Program-made: the position numbers and the translations under genes
Shown here: one piece after another, positions 46,010 through 57,418 of the stretch
Position numbering within the stretch: the stretch's first letter is position 1
How the letters are laid out: every line of letters starts with the position of its first letter
Notes under the pieces: model-generated
What the model was told of the DNA's origin: nothing
Databases searched by the model: none
What the model saw: the letters and a program-made list of their open reading frames with translations, nothing else
Source of the DNA: Immersiella caudata
Taxonomy: Eukaryota > Ascomycota > Sordariomycetes > Sordariales > Lasiosphaeriaceae
NCBI GenBank assembly: GCA_030512335.1
Contig: JAULSU010000001.1
Span: 2,480,001-2,544,000 of the forward strand
Length of the DNA: 64,000 nucleotides
Direction: 5' to 3'

Positions 46010-47219
46010 ATGGCCTCGCCCGGTAACTTCTTCGCGAGGAACCGCGCTATCGTCAACTCTACTCCAAGCTTCTCACCGTTTGGTAGTCACCGTTGCGCAA
46101 CGGCGTCTTCCGCTGCCGGCTTGCGGTCTACTAGCGAAGATGACCACACGAGACAGCTCGGCGGAAATTTCAAGAACGGAAACGATGACAACAAGGCAGA
46201 CGACCCCGCCGAGCACACCCAACCGTCCGCCGAACATGGCGACTGGCCAGACGAATGCTCCCGGTCGGCTGTGGACCTCCGCCCCGCGCGTCCCCCGCAA
46301 CACCCTCCTCATCGCGTCACAGGGATATCGACCCCCCTCTCCTACAAAACGGCCAGGGCTTGGCAATGAACAAAGGACTCCCACTCGGGAGCGGCCCGTT
46401 CTGATTCCTGTCACGGCGCCGGCTGCAGCCCGAGCCTACGATGCGGTCTCTCCGTCTGTCCCTTCCACAATGCCGATGGCCAGCCGTCCTCGAGTTTCCG
46501 CTGCTTCTCAGGACAGTCTCGACCATGAGTTCACCGTGGGAGTCATGAACTTGATTCAAAACCAGCCGCTCGCCCCTGCCATCCGTCAGGCTCTCCGCGA
46601 GAAGGTCAACATTTTCGCCTTTACCACGAATGGTCAACGCGCCACAATAGACAACCTCAGAGGTCAAATTAAGACCAGAGACGACGTCATTAAGAGTCGT
46701 GAGCAGGAGATTCACGTCCTGAAGCACGCAGCCGGGAAGATGAGAAAGAAAATTGAGAGTCTGGGGTGCCGCGTTAAAACCCAGGACGAATCCATCATAG
46801 AATGGAGAGAGCGATACGAAAAGGATGGTGAGCGGCTTGTCAGAAGAGGCAGGGGCCTTATTCAAAAGAAGAAGACCATCGCGGAGCTCGAGGTTCGAGT
46901 TACAGAGCTCGAGGAACGAGTGGGTGAGGGAGAAAAGAAGGGTGACAGTGGCCAGGCGCCGATTGAGGTGGAAAGTGACGAGGGTAAGTCGCCGATCGAG
47001 GTACAGGACGACCCTCAAAAGCAACGCGCTAGCCAGGGCGAAGTCGAGGAGATGCTCGAGGGGAGCGAGAAGCTCGAAGAGCTACCCGATGATCCTCCCT
47101 CGGCGCGGACGAGAAGAAGTAATGCAAGGACGAAGTACATTACCATCTCGGATGACGATGACGATTTAGAGTTTGAGGAACCGGATGACGAGAGTGATGA
47201 CGACTACGTCGACGACTAG
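46010..47219 (+). CDS. Unrecognised coiled-coil protein with acidic tail
   Basis: Two exons, 46010-46082 and 46135-47219, with a 52-base GTAGTC...CTAG intron; 385 residues. I do not recognise the family. The N-terminal 150 residues are disordered and rich in Thr, Pro and Arg. A predicted helical region (DHEFTVGVMNLIQNQPLAPAIRQALREKV) follows, then a long coiled coil (about residues 205-300) with heptad-like spacing: IDNLRGQIKTRDDVIKSREQEIHVL and TIAELEVRVTELEERV. The C-terminus is acidic, with two PIEV-plus-acidic motifs and YITISDDDDD, which resemble SUMO-interacting motifs, and ends DDESDDDYVDD. A nuclear scaffold or SUMO-binding role would fit but is inference. The ATG at 46010 has a good context; the intron is needed because the first exon's frame closes. 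Confidence 0.78.
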
Positions 47220-47874
47220 CCAGGCGCATGATACCACGACCAAAGGAGTAAGGCAATTTCTAGCTTGTTTGGGCCGTTGAAGGGGGGTTTAGAGCGTCGA
47301 GAAAGATAAATAACCTAGGGAACCGATATGGCGGAGGCGTTGAATTCTGTTGCCTTCGATTTACGACGTATCGTACAAGTCAAACCGTGCCACCGTGATC
47401 ATGCCTCTCCACGATGCTCCTGGAGCCAGGTTTTGTGGTCAGATCGCTTCTGCATGTGCTGTGATGCAGCACGGAGGGGTGATTTGGCGTCGCATTTTCA
47501 GAGGCAAGTAGCAGTATTGAGCCAGCTTGCAGAAGAGAAATGGTCAGTAACAGTAAATAGGAAATGAAGAACGCGACTACATACAAGGGTGAGCGCGTAA
47601 AATAGGTGCCCTGTGGGTTCGTTTACTGATTACTACATCCAGAAAGCGCGACAGTCTCGCGCGACTTTGATTGGCCGAAGCTTGCCTGACCGCGGGACAG
47701 AGGTCGGGAAAGCCCCCACCTAGGCTCGCGTTACAACTTATACATACTGCCCTCCTCTCGCGCGTCTAATCCCAACTTCGATTCCTGTTTTGCCCAGCTC
47801 TCGTTCTCAGCAACGCCCAGATCCTCCTGCCATAGCAGGAATTGGTGATCCGCAAGCAGACTGGCACCTCTACA
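47220..47874. other. Intergenic: promoter of the homeobox gene
   Basis: About 650 bases between two plus-strand genes. No specific element was recognised. Confidence 0.5.
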
Positions 47875-50062
47875 ATGGATCCCCGAGCTCTCTCTCCGGC
47901 CGCTTCGTCCCCCCCGCCATCCCGACCCGTTGAGCTCGCTGGCCATGACAGGCCCAGCTCCTCCGCCAGCAATCCCGGGCAGTCGCTCTCCTCAACGCCT
48001 CTGCCGTCAAACGCACTCCCAACGCCCTCGGCCGATACCGAACGCCATCCCAAGGGGAAGAGGAAACGCACATCGTAAGGGCACCTCCGCGTGTACCCAT
48101 TGACCAATGCTAAACCGCCACGGTATACAGCGCGAAAGACAAGGCTATTCTGGAGCAGGCATACGTAGAAAACCCGAAACCCGATAAAACGGCTCGACTT
48201 AACATCTTGAGCCGCGTCTCGTGAGTCTTCCTTTGCCGCCATATCCCTCCCACGAGTGCGCCTGAGGCATTGCGTTGCCTACAACCCACCTTCAAGAGAA
48301 ATAACTGACGGGTATCGACCACAGGCTTAATGAGAAAGAGGTGCAAGTGTGTTTCCCCGCGACTGCTCCGCTTGACGCGATTCCCTGCCCCATCGCGCTC
48401 ATCCCCGCCCCCCCGAGCGCGAATTGGTCCTCAGTCATCAATCAATTGCTAACCGAAACACCAGATTTGGTTCCAAAATCGGAGACAAAACGACCGGCGG
48501 AAATCGCGCCCGCTGTCGGCACAAGAAATAGCTGCTTTGCAATACGGCGGCATGCAGATCCTCTCATCTGACCCCCTGTCCTTCAACTCGTCCTTCAGCT
48601 CCGACAACACCCACACTTCACCTGTCCAAAGCATGTCAAGACTTGACCAAGGCGTCGCGTCGCCTCCGCACTCCGATGCCCCCAGCTCCAGCTCCTGCGA
48701 TGAAGTGCACACCAGCCCCTGTGTTGCGAGAGAACCACGGCGCGAGGAGAGCGGAAGCCGTGGCCAGGTGGCCAACTGCGCGGGGCCAAGACCAGACGCG
48801 ACGGAACACGCGCCGGAGCTTTCCCAGTCCCTTTCAAGCTCCGCTTCCTACCCCTCCGGCACCTGGAATCGGACCAATTCCTTCTCCACTCCATCCACAC
48901 TGGGTCGGCGTGGAGAGGGTTCGTTCAGGTAAGACGCTGGCTTTTGTCCTTCAGGGAGTGGCACTAACAAATACGCAGTCTTGAACCGTTTGTGCCATCC
49001 AGTTGCTTATCGTCTAGGACTGAGGACATTCTTCCACGCCCAAGTCAAAAGTCTTCAAAGTTCCGCCTGTCTCTCTCCTTGGAGGGCAAAGCTGAGGTTG
49101 TCCCCTCGAGCTCATCCCCTCTGCGCCCCGAGGCAGTGCCACCTACGGCAGAGGACCTCAAGTCTCAAGAACCCATGCGTCGTCTGAGTCTGCAGCGAAG
49201 CCACAGCGCATCACCTATTACTCTTCCGCCGATCTCGGTTCTGACAAGTACTCTTGTCTCTCCTGGCACCGCACCCCTTCCCCCACGACTCACAAGCGGG
49301 CGGTCGCGTGATGTTCATGCTTGGGAGTTTGCCTGCGACTCGGAAAATCGTGACGATTTCCTGACCACGCAAGCCAAAAATGAGAGCAGTGGCTCTGCCA
49401 TCGCGGCCATCACCCTGCTCAGGTCAACAAGCTCAAGCGGAAGCCCCTTGCAGCCAAGTAGTAGCGCAAAACGAAATGCTGCCGCCAGTAGGGCAGCTCC
49501 GCATTCGAAGAAGCCCAAGCTTTCCAGGGCACTAAGCAGCGCCGCTAAACTCCACTCCAACCTCCGCCTCGGAGAGGGAAACATGGAAAAAGTTTCAGAA
49601 GCAGGTACAGAGAAATTGAAGCTTCCCATCGCATCCGGCAACGAGTCAGACAAGGAAAACTGGAGCCCCGACGAGGATGGAAACCCGCATTTTACCTTCT
49701 TTCAAACCCGTGCTGGAGCGGCTCCAAGCAGCAGAAAACCTTTGCCGTTTGGCACGACACGGTTGGACAAGAACCCACGCCGCACTCCTGGGCACTTCGG
49801 ACAAGAGCACCGAGGGGCTGCCTCGCTGCTCGGTAACCGAGCAAACACAGCGCCGACATACTTGCAGGCGCCTCGGGTTGGAAAGCACGCACAATCCCCG
49901 CTGGAGATATTTGAAGACGACGAGCGCACGAGCCCTGCCAGGCGGTCTTCAGTGGATGACGAAGTGGAACGTTTTATGCGCGGCGAGGTTAGTCCAAGCA
50001 AGAAAGGCGATGTTGATGCTGTAGCTGGGCTCCTTTCGCTCAGTCAGGGCAACTGGCGGTGA
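47875..50062 (+). CDS. Homeobox transcription factor (Yox1-like)
   Basis: Five exons: 47875-48074, 48131-48220, 48325-48346, 48465-48928 and 48979-50062; 619 residues. The homeodomain spans about residues 60-117, from KGKRKRTSAKDKAILEQAY through LNEKEVQ to IWFQNRRQNDRRK, with WFQNRR at 106-111 in the recognition helix, and is assembled from four exons, one of them just 22 bases. The N-terminus is Ser/Pro-rich and the long C-terminal half is disordered, with many SP sites, as in fungal Yox1/Yhp1-type cell-cycle repressors. KENWSPDEDGNPHFTFFQT near residue 485 is a conserved-looking island. Nuclear DNA binding is expected; target genes are unknown. Any unspliced translation loses the homeodomain, so automated models may break this gene. 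Confidence 0.92.
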
Positions 50063-51157
50063 TTCGCTACATCGGTGATGCTTGGTCCAAATCCGACACT
50101 TGCTTGGCTGCAATGTCACAGTCAGAGCGACGAGTCACTCCCGACCCATTGGTGTTGGCCCAGGAATGACCAACAAAAGCCCCGCTTGCGGGTTGCTGCT
50201 CATTGGTCGTGGCGTTTCATCACACATTTTACGAGTTGTATGTGATATGGCGAGCCTTGCCCACAAAACATATTTGTCGGTTTAGGGGCGTGTACTATTC
50301 AGTTGGCTGTCTGTTTGGTTTATCGGTTTTCCCATCTAGTAGGGTATATGGCGTATCGGCAGGGTGGTAGCGGCGCTGTTGGCAATGTTGTTTTTGGCGC
50401 ATTGCATGGTTTGGTTGGTTGGTTCGGATCAAGGCGGGGGCTGGCTGGCTGGTTGCGAAAAGGATATATGTCTGTCCGCGGGAAACGGCGTACGGAATGT
50501 CCTCATCTGAATTGTGACTCTTTCGATTCTAGCGGTGTTGACGATCATTGCAAGTGGGTGAGTGTTTGGACTCTGTATGTAAATATCTACCCCTGAGAAA
50601 GGGGCACGACAACAGAGCAATGTAATTGGTGCCTGAGCTGACTAATCCCTGCAACTTGGATGACATGGACGTTTCGTTTAGTATGATGTGGAGGAACATT
50701 GAAACCAAATCCAGGTCTTGTGGGGCTGCTTGCTCCTGCGACTCGGACTTGAAATGCGACAAAGAATAAAATGTACGATGAAGAGCGCAATACACGCCTA
50801 TCTAGCAAGTTCGTTTTAGTCGAACCCTACCAACATAGTATGCTCGAATAGTCGTTCCGCTTCCCCCGAAATACCATCCAGTGCCTGAGCCAATCCTAAC
50901 CCTTACCTAGCACGACTTCTGAAAACTCCAACTGAGTGAATCAGCAGATCCCGATGGAGCACATCCCTAATAGTTTCCATTACACCCCGCAAAGAACCTG
51001 ATACATGCGACGTTCGCTGCCGAGCATGTTTTGATGACATCCTCTTTTCTAACTTGAAGCCCGTCTATACCGGGCTTGTGTAGTATAAAAATGCTGACCG
51101 GAGTGAGATGATGATGAACGTTGTCATATGCAATGCTAATACTCTATACGAGCCTGC
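50063..51157. other. Convergent intergenic region, 1.1 kb
   Basis: Lies between the ends of the homeobox gene (+) and NAD kinase (-). It is relatively rich in T and G (GGTTGGTTGGTT-type runs near 50410-50440). No gene was recognised. Confidence 0.5.
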
Positions 51158-53087
51158 TTACATGCCAAGCAGGCTCATCTGTCGCCGGAGGGGACTCGCA
51201 GCAGCGGAATCTTCGCTGACGTAGCAGGCGCTGTCGGTGTCGATATCCCACCCGTCGTCTTCGTCCTTGCCATCTTCGCTGCCGGTGGCGCTTCCACCGG
51301 TCTCGAAGCCCTTCTGTGTTGCCGCGCGCGTATTCCAGCGAAGGGTGCGAGATACACTGTCGAACCACTCGGTGTTGGTACGTACGACAGTGGGGAAGGG
51401 GTATTGCGACGCTGTGATGGTGACGTGGTCACCTTGCCTGAGCTCGACACGGCCTTTGCCGTCGAAAGCACAGTAGGCCGTGGCGCGGCTGTTTCGAGGG
51501 ACGGACACTCGCAGGAGCATTGTGTCGGAAAGAACCATTGGCCGGAATGACAGCGTGTGAGGGCAGATGGGTGTGAGGAGAATGGCGGGGATGTCAGGGT
51601 GGACAAGAGAGCCGCCAGCTGACAGGGAGTATGCCGTAGAACCTAAAAGGTGATGTTAGCGCCCCAGAGAGCCACTGTAATCTGGATATCAACTTACCAG
51701 TTGGCGTCGAGAAGATGCAGCCATCCGCCTGGACGACCGTCAGGAGCTCGTTGTCACCATACAGCTCCAGGTTGGAGACGTAGGGAGACGGGCCCCGGTC
51801 GATAACGAGCTCGTTGAGAACCTCAAACTGCTCGCCCTCCTCCATTTCATGGCCCCCAGGACCATCACGATAGACGGTGCAGGTAAATCGCATGCGCAAA
51901 TTTACGCGCATGCCCTCCTCGCCCATGATGCGATTGAGATGGTCCTTGTACTTCTCAAACTCAAAGGTCGTCAAGAAACCAAGGCTTCCCAAGCTGAAGG
52001 AGAGCACGGGAGGAACAACACGCTGGAAGAGCCATGATGTGAAGAGTACAGTGCCGTCGCCGCCCAGCGTTAGGACGAGGTCAAATTTCTCAGGCTGGCT
52101 CCAACATAGGTCTGGCGTCCAATACCTGAGCATATCCTGGAACCGCAGGTGGTCCTGAACGATACTTGCAGCACCGAAGCGCTTTGAGTTGCGGAGTTTG
52201 GCATCGACATAGACGTTGACGCCAACATCAGATCCATACCGAGGAGTCCGGAGCAACCAGGAGGCCAGCTCACGGGTGAGCAGCACGAGCTGGTTGTCAC
52301 GGGCTTTGGTGACGATCATGATGTTTTTGACAGCGCGCTTGATGGGGCGGCGCTGGAGCTGCTTCGACACCTCGCGAACGCCCGTGGCCGTCTGCACGAG
52401 ACGGGAGTGGGACATCCACTCATCGTTCTTGATCTCCTCCAGGACCTTGTCGAAGTCGACGGCATCGTCAAAGCGTTCGTGGTAGAAGCAAGGCGATTGG
52501 AGCGACGGAAAGGCGGCAGTAGGCGTTTGCTGCACACGAGCATGCTGGGCCTGGGCAAGACCGTTGAGGGCGTCGCAGAGCTGTTGCGACGAGGCGGTCG
52601 AGGGCCGGTTATCGGCGCCCGAAGGCTGGGTGTGGGCCGAGAGCATCCCGTTGAGCGAGAGAGCCTGAGGTTTGTTGTTGCGTGCTACCGAGGCCAATGC
52701 TTTCATAATAGTCTGTCGCGGGACAGACTCGATGGAGAGGGCGTTCCTCTTGTGGCCGGCGGCACGCGGTTCGCTGTGATGCGGGGGAGACAGCGAGAGC
52801 GATGCGAGCAGGTTTGGGTCCGCCGCCTCAGGGCCTAAGAGCGACGGAGCGGGCCAAGAAGGTTCAGTCTGGTCAACAACATTTCGCGGCTCGGAGTTTG
52901 CGGCGACTGGGAGACCAAGAGCGGCGCTGGAGCTCTTGGGGCGGACGCTGTCCGAGGGGGGCGCGGTATTAAGTGAGAACCTGGCGGATGCGCGCTGTTG
53001 CGGTGGTAGGTCAGCGTCAGCTTGGCCTCCGAGCGCTGGGTGAATCGCTGCGGGTGTTCGCGTGGGCGAGGAAATTGGCTCGGACAT
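51158..53087 (-). CDS. NAD(+) kinase
   Basis: Two exons, 53087-51698 and 51642-51158, with a 55-base GTAAGT...TTAG intron; 624 residues. It phosphorylates NAD (and possibly NADH) to NADP(H). The catalytic GGDGT motif is at residues 342-346, with LGSLGFLTTFEF, the ELVIDRGPSPYVSNLELY region and the C-terminal DGCIFSTPTGSTAYSLSAGG block, which is completed only by splicing. About 250 residues of Ser/Pro-rich disorder precede the catalytic domain, and the C-terminal tail is acidic, as in fungal Utr1-like enzymes, so a cytosolic enzyme is more likely than the mitochondrial Pos5 type. No targeting signal is seen. Confidence 0.95.
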
Positions 53088-56000
53088 GGTGAATGGCGGA
53101 TGAAAGCGACAGTGGGGTGTCTAGGGTCAGCCGGCTAGTGGTCCCAAGTTCAGTCAGCTTTGGGTTTAGCCAGGTCCCCTGCAGGCGGTGCCCCCCCTTT
53201 TCCCCTCCCCTCCCCACCCTTCTTACCCCTCCAGCGCGGTCACACTCGAGACCCGCGACCGCCTAACGCGCCGGACACCCCGCGGGAACTGTTGGTACGT
53301 ACCGCTGTAAAGGTTCCAAATTGCAGCCAGCGACTGGATTTAGAGTACCGGATCTCACGGAACACGCACAAGACTCGAGACCCGAAGACCTGCAATGCAG
53401 CTCAGCCGTGTAACGTTTGCAGCTGCACAACGATGCAGGAAGCGACCCGGAACAGCGACTATCGACGTCACTAGACGGCGAGTTGCCAGAAGTTTCGGTC
53501 AGGATGCACAGCAGCCTGGCTTGTAATCGTCTTTTCAGACAGAAGTTGAGGGCGGTGAAATCCCGTTGGCGATCGCGAACGATTCCCGCTTCCCGTGCAA
53601 AGACAGCGGCGTGCCGGACCGGCCCTGTAGGGTTGGTGGAGGGGTTCGGTTGGTGGCGGGGTAGAGATTTCAAGTGAATGTCCTGCCGCTTCTGCTAGAG
53701 CTTGTGGCGTTGGTGGGAAAGCAGCATGGGATTGGCGTAACCTATGTGATCCGGGGTGCAGAATTCGCCTGCACGTGGCCTAGAGTATCGTGATATCGAA
53801 AGCGGCTGCTGGGAAGGATTGCCGTCACCAAGAATCTGACAAAAGGATCCGGTGTGACAGTGACCGAGCGAAGGTAGCGAGGTATGCCGAAATTAGAAAG
53901 CCGCGGAGACGACAGGCTGATAGTGCGTTGAAAAGAGAGGCCTATGCACGGTGATGGTGTTGGCGATGGCAACAATTGGACGCAGCGCTGAGAGGCCGGG
54001 GATGTGACGAACGATAGACGAGATATTAGGGGCAGAAGCAAAAGACCTAGCCTGGTATGTTGGTGTGGAGAGAAGAAATGAAGAATTAACGAGGGGTGAG
54101 CCACAAACTCGAAGACAGACAAAGGTAACTAGAACTACCAGAGCTCGGCCTCAAAGTTGCGCTTCCGGAGCGAAGGTAGAAAGGGGGAAAGGGGCAAAGA
54201 GGTTCTGGGCCATCAGGAGACTGAAGACTGAAGACCAAAGAGAGAGGGCGCGTCGCGATGCCCGTGCAGGCGGTTTAATATCTAGCACAACGCCTGGCAA
54301 CGGCCCGGACGATGTGGCCCTTGAGATCGCGATGGAGCTCTCTGCGGCAAGGGGTTGTTGGAGGTGCGGGCCTTGGGGTACAAGCTGGCACAGTATGAAT
54401 CTCTTTGGTCCCTGGCAAGGGACCCCGGAGACCCCACTGCCCCTCCACAATCTGGCCACCCACAACCCTGAGCGGTGGTGCCGTAACCCGAAGCCTGCGA
54501 CAGAAAGGACACTGTGGGAGGATGTCAGGGGTTGCTTGCCTCAGCCTTCAGGGTCAACCAGGGACTGCCGCCTTTCGAGTGCCGACTCTGCCATCGCGGG
54601 CCAGATGCCGTGATTCTTTTCAACCAGTTGAGAGTCCCGTCATGCTGCTTCAAACGCGCGCTGTCCTTCCTAACTAGCTGTCGCGATGCTTTACGCGACA
54701 ACCACCAGGGTTGCTTCCCCCTTCTCCTTCTCCTGGCTGGCGGTGCTGCCTGTTGTGGCGACTCCTCCCTTTCATCCTCAACTCCCTGGCCCATCCCGCG
54801 AGGGGGCGCTTGGGGTTGGAATGGGATGGGATGACAAGGTTCGAGATCCAACGCAACGCTGACGGTCCGTCGATGCTCGGCGTGCATTGGCTTGTCCGGA
54901 GAAGACGCATGCACGAAGATAGGAGCTCCGTGGTCGATACGTTCCTTGAGAAGTCGGTGTGGTCGGGCCGTTGCATTTCGTTGCTGGAAGGGTACAAGGA
55001 GCCTCGTTCGACGGGATGCGGTCGAGTCTCAGCTTTTCTCAGCGGTGCTGGGGTCTGGAGGCGAGAGACCAGGGAAGAGACAGTTAGTGCGGCATCACAG
55101 TGCGGCGTCGCTAATGGCGGCGGATGTGCGGCTTGCCCTGGCTGGCAAATCGCGTGCGGCTCGGGAACCCACTGAGAGGATCGTTCTGCAACGAAGATCT
55201 GCTGGAACCTTGCCTAGCCTATGCCCCACGCAAATCAAGCAGCCGCATGAATGCGCCGCGCCCATCTGTTGTCGCCGTCTTGCGATTGTTTAGAAACGCT
55301 GACGACGAACGGAATCCACACGAGGTGTTCTGCCCTGCTCTGTTTGACCCGCAGGGATCACACATCCACAATGCTCTGGCGTTAATCAAGCAGGGGGGGC
55401 AGCTCAGATCATGAGCAATCAGGCTGGGGGAGCTTCACCGTCGGCACAAGCTCGCGGGAACCAACGGTGTTTCGACGCTTCCACAGGCTTACAACTATAC
55501 AAGGGACTCCACATTCAACACCTACGTCGCTAGAGATCTCGCCGAAAATGAAAAGAGGTGCTGGGCTCTCGCATTGAGGATGGTCCCCACAATGCTACCT
55601 GTCGGTTGTCGGAAGTTGTTGAGCTATCGCGCTCCCCGCGCAAGGCGAGGCCCCAAAGTGAGCTGGGAATTGCTGGGTGCGCGACTCGAGAGCAAGCGCC
55701 CGGTTTCGACGTTCCATTTCCAAGCACCTGATTAATTTAGCCTCAACCCTGCAGAACACGCCGCCAGAGGCACTAAGGTCCTGATGTCACAGCTCTTGGG
55801 GGGAGAAAAGGTGAGATGAAACAGGACGTCGGCCCCAAACGCAGGCCGTGCGGTTGACCCACATCACAGCACCCACGATAAGGAAACCCAGCCAACAAGG
55901 GGTAAAAGGATTTGTAGAGAAGACAGAAAAATTCCGAAAAGAGCGAGCCATCCGAGATACGCCTCCCGCGTCGCGATCACTGCCGGCCGCTGATTTGCAG

Positions 56001-56227
56001 CGTGTTAGCGCTCAGCATTGCCGGCTGTCTTCTGGAAACCAATGCTCTCGCTCTGCTCCCCACACGCTGTCGCTCCGGCACATCGACACGGAAGTTAAGA
56101 TCGCAGCTGCATTGTCGTGACCGCAGGACCGACAGCGATGCGGACAGTGCGATCCTGGAGGAAGTCTCTCGTCCCTCCCCCGCGGAGCTTGGTGCTGTTT
56201 CCCTGGGACAGCCCAGTCGAGGCTGCT
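53088..56227. other. Gene-poor region of 3.1 kb
   Basis: Starts at the NAD kinase promoter and runs to the end of rrp46. Frames up to about 180 codons occur on both strands, but none has a recognisable domain, conserved motif or consistent splice pattern. No repeats, transposon ends or AT-rich mutation pattern were seen. A long non-coding transcript or very divergent gene remains possible. Confidence 0.5.
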
Positions 56228-57105
56228 TCACTTCCAATGGAGATCTGCCGCAACTTTGGTTTCTAGAGCCGACCTGAGGAACTGGCGCATATCTGGGCCG
56301 CTGTCCTCCTGCTCGTCCAGTACCATCTCGATGCCTTCGCCCTTCGTAGCTCCGGATTTGCAGCAGATCTTCTTGGCAGTGTCGTAGACATCGTCCCATT
56401 CTTTCACTGTGAAGTCGCCTTCACTCTCGGCAAGCAGCAGGCCATCCTGAGACGTGAAGGCGAGGACATGGACCGATTGAGCAGCCTCAATCTCTCTCGG
56501 AGAGGGATGAGCCACGAGCCTGCTGGCGCCATCCTGGGTCATTACTGCTACGATAGCAGACGTTGCGGTTGCCCTCATAGGGATAGCCGCAGACAAAAGC
56601 GCCAGCACAGCTGTTTGGAGGAGAGCTGGGATAACAGCGGAATTCTGCCAGGGCGGTCAGCGGCCTAGACGGGGAAAGCACCAAACAAAATCCTTACCAG
56701 GCTAGCCTGCATAAGTTTCGTGTTGACATAGTCATTCTCAGGAGAGGCTTCAACCTGGAGAACGATCTGGATTAGGGAGCGGGGGAAGTTCTTGACGAGG
56801 ATGAGCTGAATGAGTGAAGCCTGCAAGATGGTCTCGAGGTGTCGCTCTCGTGTCCCTATATAGGCACAGGCTGTGAGCAGGTGCAAAACGTGCGGTTGTA
56901 TGCCAAGAGCCTCACCTCCCACCCCTGCTGCTGGTCGTACGATGACATCGACATGAGCTTCATAAGCATGCTCGTCTCGCCGTTGCGCTTCGATGGGTCC
57001 GTTGACAGAAGCCGTCACCGTGTACCCGGCGTAAGAGTACCGTGCAGAGCCGTCAGACTTGGGGAGAACTGAGAGCGCAGCTTCTGGCTCCCTTTTCGTC
57101 GTCAT
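56228..57105 (-). CDS. rrp46: Exosome complex subunit Rrp46 (RNase PH family)
   Basis: Two exons, 57105-56698 and 56644-56228, with a 53-base GTAAGG...GCAG intron; 274 residues. Rrp46 is one of the six RNase PH-like ring subunits of the nuclear and cytoplasmic RNA exosome; in fungi the ring is catalytically inactive. The N-terminus (LSVLPKSDGSARYSY, ASVNGPIEA) and the hydrophobic middle (LIQLILVKNFPRSLIQIVLQVEASPE, then NSAVIPALLQTAVLALLSAAIPM) match the family, with the second half of the fold completed by splicing. It shares a 313-base divergent promoter with rrd1. Confidence 0.93.
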
Positions 57106-57418
57106 GGTGACTGGATGCTGTTAAAGTTTTTGTGAGGCTGATGGCCTGGTTGTTGGTTTTCAGCTGAGGCTCTTCGGCGCGAAGTTTTGGTGCAGGTACA
57201 GAGATCCGTAGCTAGTGGCGCGAGCTTGGAGCTGATCGACGTTGCCCCACAATGCTAGGACCCTGTAGGGATGTTTGCCCCGCGAACAAGCAACGACGCA
57301 TCAGTCGATTTCCACCTACAACTTCTATCTTTGAAAAGACATCGAACGATAGAGAGTTCCCATCGAAAGGTCAACAAAGCAAAGAAATCAAGAGGAGAAA
57401 AGTGCTTCATAAGCGTCG
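57106..57418. promoter_or_regulatory. Compact divergent promoter of rrp46 and rrd1
   Basis: Only 313 bases separate the two start codons, so both genes must start transcription from this space. No TATA box is evident. Confidence 0.6.

Noticed and set aside
46317..47024. 235-codon minus-strand frame opposite the coiled-coil gene
   Set aside because: Leucine/valine-rich mirror of the charged coiled coil; the spliced sense model has a good start, intron and acidic tail.
53742..54122. 126-codon minus-strand frame with hydrophobic start in the second gap
   Set aside because: Looked briefly like a signal peptide, but no domain follows and the frame overlaps other equally good frames.
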